DNA of 64,000 nt from Cycloclasticus pugetii PS-1 (GTDB taxonomy: Bacteria > Pseudomonadota > Gammaproteobacteria > Methylococcales > Cycloclasticaceae): assembly GCF_000384415.1 (NCBI RefSeq), contig NZ_ARVU01000001.1, positions 1,364,001 to 1,428,000 of the forward strand, in the 5' to 3' direction. The notes beneath the pieces are model-generated. The model was not told the DNA's origin. It did not search any database and worked only from the letters and a program-made list of their open reading frames with translations. Shown in pieces: positions 25,067 through 33,469 of this stretch (its first letter is position 1; every line of letters begins with the position of its first letter). Position numbers and translations under genes: made by a program.

Positions 25067-26428
25067 TCACCAGGTACCTTTTAGTGCTGCGGTGAGGTCG
25101 AAACCAGACTTTTTAATCATGTAATCAGCAATCCTCTGGCTTGCCTCTCGGAGTTTTGTCATGGAAGGGTGAATATAATGTGCATCCACGCCTTCCCTGG
25201 CATGGCTTAGTAATTCATCAATAAGGATTGGGCTGATTTCCAGTTCTGCTCCAATAGACTTGTAGGTTCGTCGCAAATCATGATTCGTAACAGATACTCC
25301 AGACGCGTTTTTAACGATCTTTCGAGCATCCTTTGTGTCCCTGTAATGCCCGCTGCCAGTAATTCCCGGAAATAGATACTCCGTCTGTTCAGGCAAATTC
25401 GCCAATCGATTACGAACAATCGTTTCAGTGGCAGTGTTCAGAGGTAATTCCACCTGCTTGCCGCCCTTCTTGATAATCTTGAAAGTATGCCTATTGAGAT
25501 CAATACCGGCGATCCGGATAGTCACCGTACCCGTCAACCTTACACCCGAGAACAGCATAAATAACAAAGCATCCCGCCCATTCCGAAAGGCGGAAGTGTG
25601 ATCATGCTCCCGGAGGCCCAGCACCGCTTTAAGATAGGGTTTGAAATCGCCATCATCCAGGCGCTCGGTGCGACGGTTAGAGCGATTGATGTTAACACCC
25701 AGTTGCTTCATCGCCCGGCTAACCGGATTTCGGAGAAAAAGGTCCGACTCGTCATATTTCGCCTGAGCCCAGTTCCATACTGATCTCAATATGCGCATCG
25801 CATTGTGCAATTGGGTTTCGCCTTTACCCACTTGCTGGAGGTATACGGCCTTCACCTGCTCTGCCGATATGCTGTACAGAGGCTCATCCAGTAAGTCCAC
25901 CAACAAAGCCTCACATTTATTTTTGATATCTATCAAATAACGGTCACCGGGACGCCTCTCCGCAACAAAGCCATCGGGTAAATACTCCCCTTCCTGATCT
26001 GTTGGTGAGCCAAATATCATGTCTCTGAAAGATCGCTTAGCCGAGAATAGCTGTTGCTCATTATCCTGCTCTGCGGCTAGCTGCTGGGCAAGTAGCTGAG
26101 GGTCACGCCCTTCTTGTATTTCCAGGAAGAGGCTATCCGCTTTCTGCCTCAATTCCGAGATCGGCACTTCCGCGTTTCTCGCCTCGCCGACCTTCATAAT
26201 TTGCCGTTTATACAGCTTACTTTTTTGCTGACCACGAATACGAATCCTTTCGTATAGACAAAAGGCACTATCTGAATATGATTGATTGGGCCTGACCCGT
26301 ATAGCCAGATGGCTAACGTTGTCATAAAGGTATGACTCCTTGGTAAACTCACCGCTATTAATTCGGCGCTCAATTGCGGTTAAGCTTGGCTTGCTGAATT
26401 TGATCCGGTTTTCTGATGATCTTCCCAT
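25067..26428 (-). CDS. int: Tyrosine integrase of the ICE
   Basis: 453 residues. An N-terminal arm-binding region (to about 150) and core-binding region (about 160-250) precede the catalytic domain: SGVRLTGTVTIRIAGI (Arg), KKGGKQVELPL (Lys), NHDLRRTYKSIG (His-x-x-Arg), LSHAREGVDAHYIHP (His and Tyr). The start at 26428 (MGRSSEN) has GGAG about 9 bases upstream; the longer frame begins 20 codons earlier within the promoter region. It lies next to the tRNA-Leu fragment at the ICE end and is therefore the likely integration and excision enzyme. Confidence 0.88.
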   Translation of the reverse strand: MGRSSENRIKFSKPSLTAIERRINSGEFTKESYLYDNVSHLAIRVRPNQSYSDSAFCLYERIRIRGQQKSKLYKRQIMKVGEARNAEVPISELRQKADSLFLEIQEGRDPQLLAQQLAAEQDNEQQLFSAKRSFRDMIFGSPTDQEGEYLPDGFVAERRPGDRYLIDIKNKCEALLVDLLDEPLYSISAEQVKAVYLQQVGKGETQLHNAMRILRSVWNWAQAKYDESDLFLRNPVSRAMKQLGVNINRSNRRTERLDDGDFKPYLKAVLGLREHDHTSAFRNGRDALLFMLFSGVRLTGTVTIRIAGIDLNRHTFKIIKKGGKQVELPLNTATETIVRNRLANLPEQTEYLFPGITGSGHYRDTKDARKIVKNASGVSVTNHDLRRTYKSIGAELEISPILIDELLSHAREGVDAHYIHPSMTKLREASQRIADYMIKKSGFDLTAALKGTW

Positions 26429-26648
26429 GAACAAGAACTCCTTTTCAGGCGATGATGGGGCTAGATTTGGGATACACCTGGGATACAAAACAGAGTAATT
26501 TTTGTATCCCAGAGGAAATATCGAGTAACAGTGAAAATTGACGAACCAGGAAAGAATAAGGCATTAAACCCTTATATATCAACCACTTGAGTAGCGTAAA
26601 TCAACTTTAAGGGACTTCAATCAACACTGAGGAATGATTATACGAGAA

Positions 26649-26704
26649 GGATTCAAAATCCGGTTTCTTCGGAAGTGCCGGTTCGATTCCGGCCCTCGGT
26701 ACCA
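26649..26704 (+). other. 3' half of tRNA-Leu(CAA): ICE attachment site and boundary
   Basis: From the anticodon stem-loop (GGATTCAAAATCC, anticodon CAA) through the variable arm, T arm (CCGGTTCGATTCCGG) to the acceptor strand and the encoded CCA, this reads as the 3' part of tRNA-Leu. The bases before it do not form the 5' half: the anticodon stem is broken on its 5' side and no D arm is found. This is what integration into a tRNA 3' end leaves at the far end of an element. The shared att core should lie in this stretch; the intact tRNA-Leu should be at the other end, outside the window. Confidence 0.85.
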
Positions 26705-27065
26705 CTTAAGTTTTCAGTAATAGACTGAATCAGACCTCAAAGCCCATTACTAAAGGGCTTTGAAGCTCTTAACCCTCTCTTTACTTTCCGCAATAAACCG
26801 CATTAAACGGCATCTTTTGCCTTTCATTTACGCCATTTTTACGCCACAATTTACGCCAAGTTATTTTTAACGGGGGCTTTGATGGCTAAACCAAGAAAAG
26901 TTAATGGTAAATGGCGAGTTGAATTCAGGCGTAGTAGTTGTACTGAATGAGCTTATTGATCTGCTTAATAAGCGCTGGTGGGTATTGTGCTAAATATTCA
27001 TTTATTGGCATCTGAGTTTATTGCATCTATTGCGCTGCTAAAGCAACATAGAACAAGCCAAAACC
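26705..27065. other. Noncoding flank with island debris
   Basis: Between the att site and the yggL terminator the only recognisable items are an imperfect AAAGCCC/GGGCTTT hairpin near 26738-26761, the TTTACGCC repeats near 26826-26861 and the integrase remnant. Otherwise nothing is seen. Confidence 0.5.
26882..26950 (+). pseudogene. Remnant of a second integrase (N-terminal 22 codons)
   Basis: A good start follows ACGGGGGC and reads MAKPRKVNGKWRVEFRR, the typical N-terminus of phage-type tyrosine integrases, then stops after 22 residues. No continuation was found in the next 150 bases. The upstream stretch with repeated TTTACGCCA elements resembles the promoter and arm-site regions of such genes. 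It lies just outside the current ICE end, so it looks like the relic of an earlier island in the same tRNA. Confidence 0.6.
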
Positions 27066-27101
27066 CGTGAGGTGCTTATTAAGATTAATACGCACCTCAC
27101 G
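27066..27101 (-). terminator. Probable terminator of yggL
   Basis: Perfect 10-base arms CGTGAGGTGC (27066-27075) and GCACCTCACG (27092-27101) around a 16-base loop, followed on the minus strand by GGTTTTGG. It begins 14 bases after the yggL stop. Confidence 0.6.
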
Positions 27102-27114
27102 ATCGTAACCAGTG

Positions 27115-27453
27115 TTACTTTTCGTTAAACACGTCAACCAGCTTGCTAACCTCAACATCGCTAACAATGCTGTGAGCTAACAATACAGCTTCAATGGCTG
27201 CTTTGTCTTCTTCAGTTGCTGAACCATAACGGTCATGTGAGGTAACAAAGCCTTCAAACTGCTCATCATCGTTATCCAGGCTAATTAACAAGTTTTTGTC
27301 TTCTGCTACATCCGCGAATGCTTCAAGAAATTCCTCGAATTGTGTATCAGAGTCGATATCAACTTTACAGGTGAACTCAAAACCCATTATAGCGAATTCG
27401 CCTACATATAATTTTTTGCGCAGACGTCTGCTGCGACCTATTTCTTTAGCCAT
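27115..27453 (-). CDS. yggL: YggL family 50S ribosome-binding protein
   Basis: 112 residues. SRRLRKKLYVGEFAIMGFEF near the N-terminus and VEVSKLVDVFNE at the end follow the E. coli YggL pattern (SRRLRKK...EF.ELGF and a C-terminal L.DVW), and length matches. YggL binds the large ribosomal subunit. It is a single gene with its own terminator, and is chromosomal rather than ICE-borne. Confidence 0.85.
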   Translation of the reverse strand: MAKEIGRSRRLRKKLYVGEFAIMGFEFTCKVDIDSDTQFEEFLEAFADVAEDKNLLISLDNDDEQFEGFVTSHDRYGSATEEDKAAIEAVLLAHSIVSDVEVSKLVDVFNEK

Positions 27454-27656
27454 GATATTTATTGCCTTTATTTAAGATGCGAGTTAAGAGTGTGTGATCC
27501 GTATTGCCCAAAATGCTTCGTTAGGAATCCTTCCAAGCTATTGGACAGAGCGCGCATATTAGCACAAACAAGAAGGCTAGAAGTGGTGTTAATGAGCATC
27601 CTTAATATTCGCACTGATAAAGTTTATAACTTACTTGAGAACACCTCGATAGCAAC

Positions 27657-27693
27657 AAAAAAGCCATGCTTAAGTTAAACGCATGGCTTTTTT
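27657..27693 (-). terminator. Terminator of the dioxygenase operon
   Basis: A long A-T flanked stem: AAAAAAGCCATGC (27657-27669) pairs with GCATGGCTTTTTT (27681-27693), loop 11 bases. The T run on both strands suits bidirectional use. It lies 27 bases after the stop of the last operon gene. Confidence 0.85.
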
Positions 27694-27719
27694 ATGAGAT
27701 CGTTTGTAATTAATTAAAA

Positions 27720-28772
27720 TTAGCCACAAAGTACCCACGCTTCTTTCTCTGAGCTAAACATTTTTTCTTTCCAGTCATCACATAACGGAATCACTATTTC
27801 GGTGGTTACCCCTGATAAATAGTCTCGCGTATCAATATAATAATACTCAATCAACCCATCTATAGTACCGCCTTGGATTATAGGCATACCTAGCGCTTCT
27901 AAACCCGGCAAAAGAGCTTCAAACTCTTCCTTTGAGCACATTGAAGGAAAGAAATGATGCACGCCTTCACCCTGCTCTTTTAAAAAATCGTGATACACGC
28001 ATTTATCTGACTCTGGGGTAATAAGCTCTAAAGCAAACTCACCCACACGGCCAACATGGTTATTATATTTATGATAAACCTGTTCACCAAAGAACGTCGT
28101 GTCGCTCATGGTGACACCCGATTCAATTTTAAATTCAATCCAATCTGTCATTGAGAATAATTTCGTTAAGCCTGCCTTGGCCACATCCCTATCTTTACAA
28201 ACCACCCCAAGGTGTAACATATTGGCTGTTGGTAATAATTTTGGACCTAATAGCGTCAGGTCTATATCAAACACTTCATCAGGCGTCATGGATGCTTGCC
28301 AATTTTCTGTTTTTGGGCAAACCACTTCAAACATCACGTTGGACACCAATGAGCGCGTATCTAATAAATAAACATCTGCCACGTCGTAAATGGTGCCAGT
28401 TTGACGAATACTAATGTCTAGTTCATCGAGTGTTTTATTTAACGCGTCAACGTTAAAGGCCGTTGATTGAGTCAGGCTAACATGGTGTACGCCTTCGCCA
28501 ACTGTGTCTAACATATGTTGAAAGCTAGATGGCCCGTCGATAGGCTGTATTAACTCTATCGCTAAATCTTTATTTCGCCCCATAACTCGTATAAAGCGGT
28601 GCTCAACCAATTCACCTTCAAAGCGTGTATTTGTTAAATGGTTACCGTCATAACGAAAAACCTCCCAGTGACTAATACCAAAAAATCGTGCGTAATTGGT
28701 TACCACTTGGCGGTAGTCACGAACCACTATGGAGGTACTATGCCAGCCGTCTATAGGTATGCTTAATGCCAT
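27720..28772 (-). CDS. VOC family protein with two glyoxalase-fold domains
   Basis: 350 residues in two related halves: residues about 5-155 (STSIVVRDYRQVVTNYARFF, EGVHHVSLT) and about 175-335 (MLHLGVVCKDRDVAKAGL, GEGVHHFFP, YYIDTRDYLSGVTTEIV). Each half carries the GVHH and late Glu positions expected for VOC metal ligands. VOC folds include extradiol-type dioxygenases, epimerases and glyoxalases; the substrate cannot be read. It is last in the dioxygenase operon, 28 bases after the single-domain VOC gene, so probably acts on the ring-hydroxylation product or a relative. Confidence 0.8.
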   Translation of the reverse strand: MALSIPIDGWHSTSIVVRDYRQVVTNYARFFGISHWEVFRYDGNHLTNTRFEGELVEHRFIRVMGRNKDLAIELIQPIDGPSSFQHMLDTVGEGVHHVSLTQSTAFNVDALNKTLDELDISIRQTGTIYDVADVYLLDTRSLVSNVMFEVVCPKTENWQASMTPDEVFDIDLTLLGPKLLPTANMLHLGVVCKDRDVAKAGLTKLFSMTDWIEFKIESGVTMSDTTFFGEQVYHKYNNHVGRVGEFALELITPESDKCVYHDFLKEQGEGVHHFFPSMCSKEEFEALLPGLEALGMPIIQGGTIDGLIEYYYIDTRDYLSGVTTEIVIPLCDDWKEKMFSSEKEAWVLCG

Positions 28773-28800
28773 TTATTTCCCCTTAAAATTATTATTGTTA

Positions 28801-29307
28801 TTAGTCAAACGTAACATCTTCACCAAGGTCGGCAATTCGTGCGTATGTCGGTGGTGCAACCACTTCTAGAAACATGCCACCTAATTGCTCACGGGTGTCT
28901 AAGTAATAAAGTTCTGCAACCCCTGCAATATTGCAATAATTTCCAACCTTTACCCCTTGGCGAGTATATTCTTTAACTAACTCTAAAGGGTTAGGGTGTG
29001 ATAAATCACCCACATGTTGCATGCCGTCCCCGTGTTCTTTAACAAAGTCATCAAACACAGTTTTACCCGAAACCGGCTCGCACAATTCGATCAAGGTATC
29101 GCCCATCCGTGCAAAGGCTGATATCCAAACAAATTCAGCTGGCTCACCATAGTATTCGGACGTTTCCATCATATCTGATGAAATTTCCATCACTCGCCAT
29201 GTTTTTATACCCATTAACTTGGCATAGCTTTTTGCGGTTACTCTCCAGTCCTTTACTGCCATTGCCACATGGTTGATAGGCCCCATACTAATGTCTAAAT
29301 CACTCAT
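28801..29307 (-). CDS. VOC family protein, single domain
   Basis: 168 residues: INHVAMAVKDWRVTAKSYAKL at the N-terminus with a ligand-type His, GDGMQHVGD in the middle and YYLDTREQLGGMFLEVVAPP at the end. It resembles each half of the two-domain VOC gene downstream and may share its substrate or form a complex with it. It begins 9 bases after the CMD-like gene stops. Substrate unknown. Confidence 0.78.
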   Translation of the reverse strand: MSDLDISMGPINHVAMAVKDWRVTAKSYAKLMGIKTWRVMEISSDMMETSEYYGEPAEFVWISAFARMGDTLIELCEPVSGKTVFDDFVKEHGDGMQHVGDLSHPNPLELVKEYTRQGVKVGNYCNIAGVAELYYLDTREQLGGMFLEVVAPPTYARIADLGEDVTFD

Positions 29308-29316
29308 TCTTTGCTC

Positions 29317-29781
29317 CTATTGATTGCTATTTTGTTGTTCTTTTTGCTCGAGCATTTCTTTTATTTCTGGGCCCAAAACCTCATTAGCCACTTTTAAGCC
29401 CAATACCATTGCAGGTGCTCCTAAATAAAAGACGGTTTGGAATAAAACCTCAATAATTTGCTTAGGTTTCATCCCAGCATGCAACGCGACTTTCATATGG
29501 TCTTTTAACGGCCCTTCACGTCCTAATGCTAAATCAGTGCCCATTAAGATCAACGACCTTTCTTTTAACGTTAAACCTTCTCGCTCATATAAAGCTCCCC
29601 ATGTTTTAGAAAAAACATAGCCCAGCTCATCACCAAACAGAGGGTTATCCAGCAAAGATTCAATATGCTCAGAGGATTCTTCTCCCAACACTTCACGCAT
29701 CAACGATAGGCCTTGCTTAAAGTCCTCTCCTTCACGTGAAAAAGGAAAACCATCAGCATATTTATTGTCAATATCAGTCAT
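29317..29781 (-). CDS. Carboxymuconolactone decarboxylase-like (CMD/AhpD fold) protein
   Basis: 154 residues. TWGALYEREGLTLKERSLI, LKDHMKVALHAGMKPKQIIEVLFQTVFYLGAPA is the CMD signature with the HxxxAL-type helix. It lacks a CxxC, so is not an AhpD peroxidase; it is closer to gamma-carboxymuconolactone decarboxylases of aromatic catabolism. It sits between the dioxygenase subunits and the VOC genes, supporting a catabolic pathway. The reaction is inferred from the family only. Confidence 0.82.
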   Translation of the reverse strand: MTDIDNKYADGFPFSREGEDFKQGLSLMREVLGEESSEHIESLLDNPLFGDELGYVFSKTWGALYEREGLTLKERSLILMGTDLALGREGPLKDHMKVALHAGMKPKQIIEVLFQTVFYLGAPAMVLGLKVANEVLGPEIKEMLEQKEQQNSNQ

Positions 29782-29794
29782 TACTACCCCCTAT

Positions 29795-30304
29795 TTATAT
29801 TAAAAAACTTAAGTCGTATATTTCGCCATCACAATTAAGCAGTACTACTTTTTTGCTGGTCATTTTCCATTCACCGCCACGCTTAACTAATTTGTGCTCG
29901 CAATTAGCTGCCATTGTTTGTAATGGGTAAAACCGATCTTGCCGATTGGCACGGTACTCATGCAAGGTAAGGTATGAGTCAATAATGACGACTCCATCCA
30001 CTGTTTTAACCCGTACGTTATTTACTGAGTGTTGCGTTCTTGAGCTAGGTATTTGTGCATGACAAGCTCCGCTTTGTAGCCGTTTAATGCGCTCATCAAG
30101 CATCTCCATATCATCATAAATAATGGATACATGTTTTGTTGGGTCAACATTTACATCACGGCTATAAGGTAACCAATATAATGCATCGGCAGTGAATAGC
30201 TTTCTCCACTCATTCACCTCGCCTTCGTCAAGTAAACATGCTTCAGCAAATAAAAAGTCTTCTGCTTCAGCTCGTGTCATTTGTTCTGAATTATTAGCAC
30301 TCAT
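29795..30304 (-). CDS. Aromatic ring-hydroxylating dioxygenase, beta subunit
   Basis: 169 residues with the small cone-shaped beta-subunit fold: EDFLFAEACLLDEGEVNEW, FTADALYWLPYSRD, SRTQHSVNNVRV and a C-terminal KRGGEWKMTSKKVVLLN. It forms the structural partner of the alpha subunit. Its start overlaps the alpha gene's stop by 4 bases (ATGA). Confidence 0.9.
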   Translation of the reverse strand: MSANNSEQMTRAEAEDFLFAEACLLDEGEVNEWRKLFTADALYWLPYSRDVNVDPTKHVSIIYDDMEMLDERIKRLQSGACHAQIPSSRTQHSVNNVRVKTVDGVVIIDSYLTLHEYRANRQDRFYPLQTMAANCEHKLVKRGGEWKMTSKKVVLLNCDGEIYDLSFLI

Positions 30305-31551
30305 GATTGGCTCCCTAACGTCATTAAACGTCTGTATTCAAAATAAGGTGCTCTTTGCTGTGTTTCTTGCGTATGCCCACCATAACGACGCCCGTGCTCA
30401 TCGACCTCTTCAGATTTAATACCTCGATTAAATAAAATCCACGGTACCATCTCTGCCTTCATCCCCTGACCGGCTCTATCAAACATCGCATAGTCATCTG
30501 GTCCACCAAAGGCGGCAGGGCTATAAAAGAACTCATGCTCACGCACCCGTCGAGTATTAATCTCATCAGGCGCATCTTTTAGCATCGTGTGATACATACG
30601 CACTTCTGTTTTATCAACCCCCATAGGGCGAATAACTCGGAATTGATATTCAAGTAGGGCTAAGTTGGGAAAAATCACTAAATTAAAACGATGTCGTAAC
30701 ACATGCATGGCGCGCTCTTTGCCGTGTTTCTCGATCATTAAGTCTATATATTCAGCTGGCCAGCGTTTATAAACCGCTTCGTCGGGCAAGCTGTACACTT
30801 CCAGTAAATTATTGCCATAACCACAATCCATACCTTTAGTGTCATAGCCTTGATAATTAGGTGGCATGCCCATTTTTCTGATCATCACATCAAAGGCGGT
30901 TGAATGGGTAACCGGCGCATGATAGCCCTCAACACTGCCTTCTGTTTGGATTTTCCAGTTAGCATGATAGTAATGTTTATTCACCCCGCTATTACCGACG
31001 ATGATTTCGCCAACAGGAGAAAAATCCATGTACATGTCGATGTACTCTTTCACGCCTCTTAGTTTCTCGTCTAATGAAATATCAGGAACAGATAGTAACG
31101 ACGCGAAGATAATACCCCGATAACTTTCAACTTTTTTAGCCGAAACTAAGCCTAAACTTTTATAGTCTAATTCACCTTCGTTATAACCACGCGGCATCGA
31201 CACCGCTAATAACTCACCGTCCATACCATATTCCCAGCCATGATATTGGCAAACAAAACTAGGTGTATTACCTTTTTCTAAAGGACACACTGCTACCCCG
31301 CGATGAGTACAACGGTTAATAACAACGTTTATTTCATTATTTTCTCCACGCGTTACAATAACTGGAACATCACCCATAAAGGTCGTTTTGTAATCACCCG
31401 GATTCGGGATTTCACTTTCGTGTGCGACATATATCCAGGAGCGATAAAAAATCCGTTCCATTTCATCGCTATACACCCCTTGATCGTTATATAAGCTAAC
31501 ATGTGTTCGATCTATTCGAGCCAAATCATCATAGTCACGTTCTACTGACAT
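30301..31551 (-). CDS. Aromatic ring-hydroxylating dioxygenase, alpha subunit (Rieske)
   Basis: 416 residues. The Rieske [2Fe-2S] ligands are C81-H83 (RCTHRG) and C101-H104 (CQYHGW), 18 residues apart. The catalytic domain has NWKIQTEGSVEGYHAPVTH with the mononuclear iron histidines H211 and H216; the residue at the bridging acid position is Glu (E208). The protein adds O2 to an aromatic ring as a cis-diol, using electrons from a reductase and often a ferredoxin, neither of which is nearby. It leads the five-gene operon. Close homologues hydroxylate aromatic acids or hydrocarbons; the substrate here cannot be read. Confidence 0.9.
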   Translation of the reverse strand: MSVERDYDDLARIDRTHVSLYNDQGVYSDEMERIFYRSWIYVAHESEIPNPGDYKTTFMGDVPVIVTRGENNEINVVINRCTHRGVAVCPLEKGNTPSFVCQYHGWEYGMDGELLAVSMPRGYNEGELDYKSLGLVSAKKVESYRGIIFASLLSVPDISLDEKLRGVKEYIDMYMDFSPVGEIIVGNSGVNKHYYHANWKIQTEGSVEGYHAPVTHSTAFDVMIRKMGMPPNYQGYDTKGMDCGYGNNLLEVYSLPDEAVYKRWPAEYIDLMIEKHGKERAMHVLRHRFNLVIFPNLALLEYQFRVIRPMGVDKTEVRMYHTMLKDAPDEINTRRVREHEFFYSPAAFGGPDDYAMFDRAGQGMKAEMVPWILFNRGIKSEEVDEHGRRYGGHTQETQQRAPYFEYRRLMTLGSQS

Positions 31552-31733
31552 AATCCTATCTCCCCTAGTTTATTTATTCTAATTTTTATGATCGTGTTAC
31601 TAGAAAAATAACATACATTAGAAAATACTAATTTACAATATGATTATATTGAATAGAGAAATTGTCTTACGAAGTATTTATTAGGTGTAGCAACAAGTTA
31701 TGCAGAAAAAATCTGCATAACTTGTTTTAGGTA

Positions 31734-32135
31734 TTAGGCAGGAATGGTTGTTATTGCTGTATAAAAAAGCCCCGCGCAACACGCAAAGCCCAAGCCAAAA
31801 GCACTGAAACGCAAGGTTGCCATATTGGTTAAATAGGCAATAAAGTAAACGCCGCGTATAACCACGAAAGAAATGCAGAGCATGGTAACCGTTTCATTTA
31901 TCGCATTGGTGATAAAAACAGCCAATACAGCGGCTGAAAAAAGGCCTAATGCTTCCCAGCAATTGGCATGTAAATATTGTGAACGAGCCCCTGCACCCAC
32001 TAGCGTTGCGGCTTGTACACGTGGGTTAACAAGGTCATATTTACCTGTTTGTGAAATTCGGTAATAACCACCAATTGATGAGGCCAAATAAGGCATAAAA
32101 GCAATACAAGTCAAACAAATCACAACGGTCAACAT
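31734..32135 (-). CDS. MAPEG family membrane protein
   Basis: 133 residues, four membrane helices (about 2-22, 60-80, 83-105, 112-131). NPRVQAATLVGAGARSQYLHANCWEAL between the first two helices is the family signature. MAPEG proteins are membrane enzymes often with glutathione-transferase or peroxidase activity; bacterial members mostly lack known substrates. It lies upstream of the dioxygenase operon on the same strand but 182 bases away, so may be separate. Confidence 0.82.
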   Translation of the reverse strand: MLTVVICLTCIAFMPYLASSIGGYYRISQTGKYDLVNPRVQAATLVGAGARSQYLHANCWEALGLFSAAVLAVFITNAINETVTMLCISFVVIRGVYFIAYLTNMATLRFSAFGLGFACCAGLFYTAITTIPA

Positions 32136-32462
32136 AAGAAATCTCCTCTCTCGATTATTTTTAAATTAGTACGTGTCGTACCCGAGTGAGTATAAACATT
32201 ATTTTCTCGCTTAACACCCATCAACTGTGGCCATTTAATCGGCATCAACTGATAAAACTTCTCCACTTATTAACAATTGCTTAATGTCTTAATTTCTAAG
32301 CAACTTACTATTAATCGAGCATTAGAAAAATGATGTTATTAAAGATACTATCTACTTTCGATTTTCATTTACGACATTCGTAAAAAAACGGTTGCTTTGT
32401 ATACAGTTAATCCAACCTAACCAAGCGCCTATCTTCATTCCTAGCCAATATCTTCTTCACTG
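32136..32462. other. Intergenic, no feature recognised
   Basis: About 327 A+T-rich bases. It must contain the MAPEG promoter. I see no gene, repeat or clear structure. Confidence 0.5.
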
Positions 32463-32858
32463 CTATTCTTTATCAAAACCATCAACAATAATCGCTCCCA
32501 TAGAAGCAGGCATCGTAATAATAATTAGTCGCTTCAAAGCTATCACCGGATCTAGCATTACAGGGAACTTATTTAATGACAACAACACCAAAGCAACCAC
32601 ACAAGCGGCTATAAAATAGGCAATAAATATTCTGCTTATAAATATTGATGTTCTATATTTTATATCGCCTTGAAATACAATTTGATAGGCAAAAAAGCTT
32701 AAAAATACAATCGACAAAATAAAAACAAGAAACAGGTTTGCAAAAGGAAGAGTTTCCCCTAGTTTCCAGGCCTCTTCGGAAAACGAAATAGGCACTGCCA
32801 AAGCAAAGGACCCAATAACTACCTGACTGGCGTCTTCTTTATTAAAGTTAAGATTCAT
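32463..32858 (-). CDS. Small integral membrane protein (possibly DUF2391-like)
   Basis: 131 residues with four predicted helices (about 17-35, 40-62, 75-97, 107-125). SFSEEAWKLGETLP near the start is reminiscent of the DUF2391/TIGR02587 family, but I am not certain. No function known. It stands alone between a noncoding stretch and the VOC gene. Confidence 0.6.
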   Translation of the reverse strand: MNLNFNKEDASQVVIGSFALAVPISFSEEAWKLGETLPFANLFLVFILSIVFLSFFAYQIVFQGDIKYRTSIFISRIFIAYFIAACVVALVLLSLNKFPVMLDPVIALKRLIIITMPASMGAIIVDGFDKE

Positions 32859-32963
32859 AGCTAATTACCTGGCGGTTTGTTGACTGTTATGCATTACCGG
32901 CTGGCGATTCACGCCTTAACACCACCTTTATTGTTATCATCAGGGATGCTTTTTGCCTCGCTA

Positions 32964-33368
32964 TTATGTCAGATCCTGATAAGGGTTGTAGGCCACCTCC
33001 CAGTAATAGCCTTCCGTATCTTGAAAATAACCGGAGTAACCGCCCCAGAAAACCTCCAGCGCGGGTTTAATCAGTCGAGCACCAGCAGAGACCGCTTGAT
33101 CAAGCACAGCATCCACGTCTGACTTACTTACAACATTGTGGGCCAGCGTTATGCCAGAGAAACCAACCTGATTCGATTCCGTTAACCCGATATCTTTAGC
33201 CAACTCTTCGCGCGGATAGAGCGCCAACCACGTTCCTTCCAAACTAAAAAACGATATATTGTCACCTTCAACATTATGCGTTGGCAAACCAAGGCCCTCA
33301 CTATAAAAGCGAGTCGCTCTTTCTAAGTCATCTACACCAAGAGTAATAATGCTGATTTTCGGTTTCAT
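32964..33368 (-). CDS. VOC family protein (glyoxalase-like)
   Basis: 134 residues: ISIITLGVDDLERATRFYSEGLGL at the N-terminus, [42 protein letters not shown] at the C-terminus. Single-domain VOC fold with the late Glu ligand (YWEVA). The substrate is unknown. The last 24 codons are duplicated in degraded form at 36640-36712. Confidence 0.8.
   Translation of the reverse strand: MKPKISIITLGVDDLERATRFYSEGLGLPTHNVEGDNISFFSLEGTWLALYPREELAKDIGLTESNQVGFSGITLAHNVVSKSDVDAVLDQAVSAGARLIKPALEVFWGGYSGYFQDTEGYYWEVAYNPYQDLT
32975..33047 (+). repeat. Direct repeat, copy in the VOC gene end
   Basis: 73-bp segment that covers the C-terminal end of the VOC gene and matches 36640-36712 at 64 of 73 bases by eye, same orientation. 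The two copies flank baeSR-spy. Confidence 0.75.
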
Positions 33369-33469
33369 AATTCCCTTCCTAACACTTTAAATATAAGACG
33401 CACGCCTCCTTTTCCTATCGTCATTGTCACACTTACAAAAACACAATAGGTTTGCCAGCCACAACCATG

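Larger units (their letters stand above)
1..26704. mobile_element. Integrative and conjugative element, partial (MPF-G / PFGI-1 type)
   Basis: A run of conjugation genes in the conserved order of the PFGI-1/ICEHin1056 family fills 1-20,196. It is followed by recombination and accessory genes and a tyrosine integrase (25,067-26,428) that lies about 220 bp from the 3' half of a tRNA-Leu gene, a classic ICE attachment site. The right boundary is therefore placed at the end of the tRNA fragment. The left part (rest of the ATPase, relaxase, partitioning genes and the other att site) is outside the window. The element looks richer in G+C than the flank to its right. The order and families are seen; the claim that it is one functional element is inference, since half of it is not visible. 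Confidence 0.9.

Noticed and set aside
26640-26704. A complete tRNA gene
   Set aside because: Only the anticodon arm onward is present; there is no D arm or 5' acceptor strand and the anticodon stem is broken on the 5' side.
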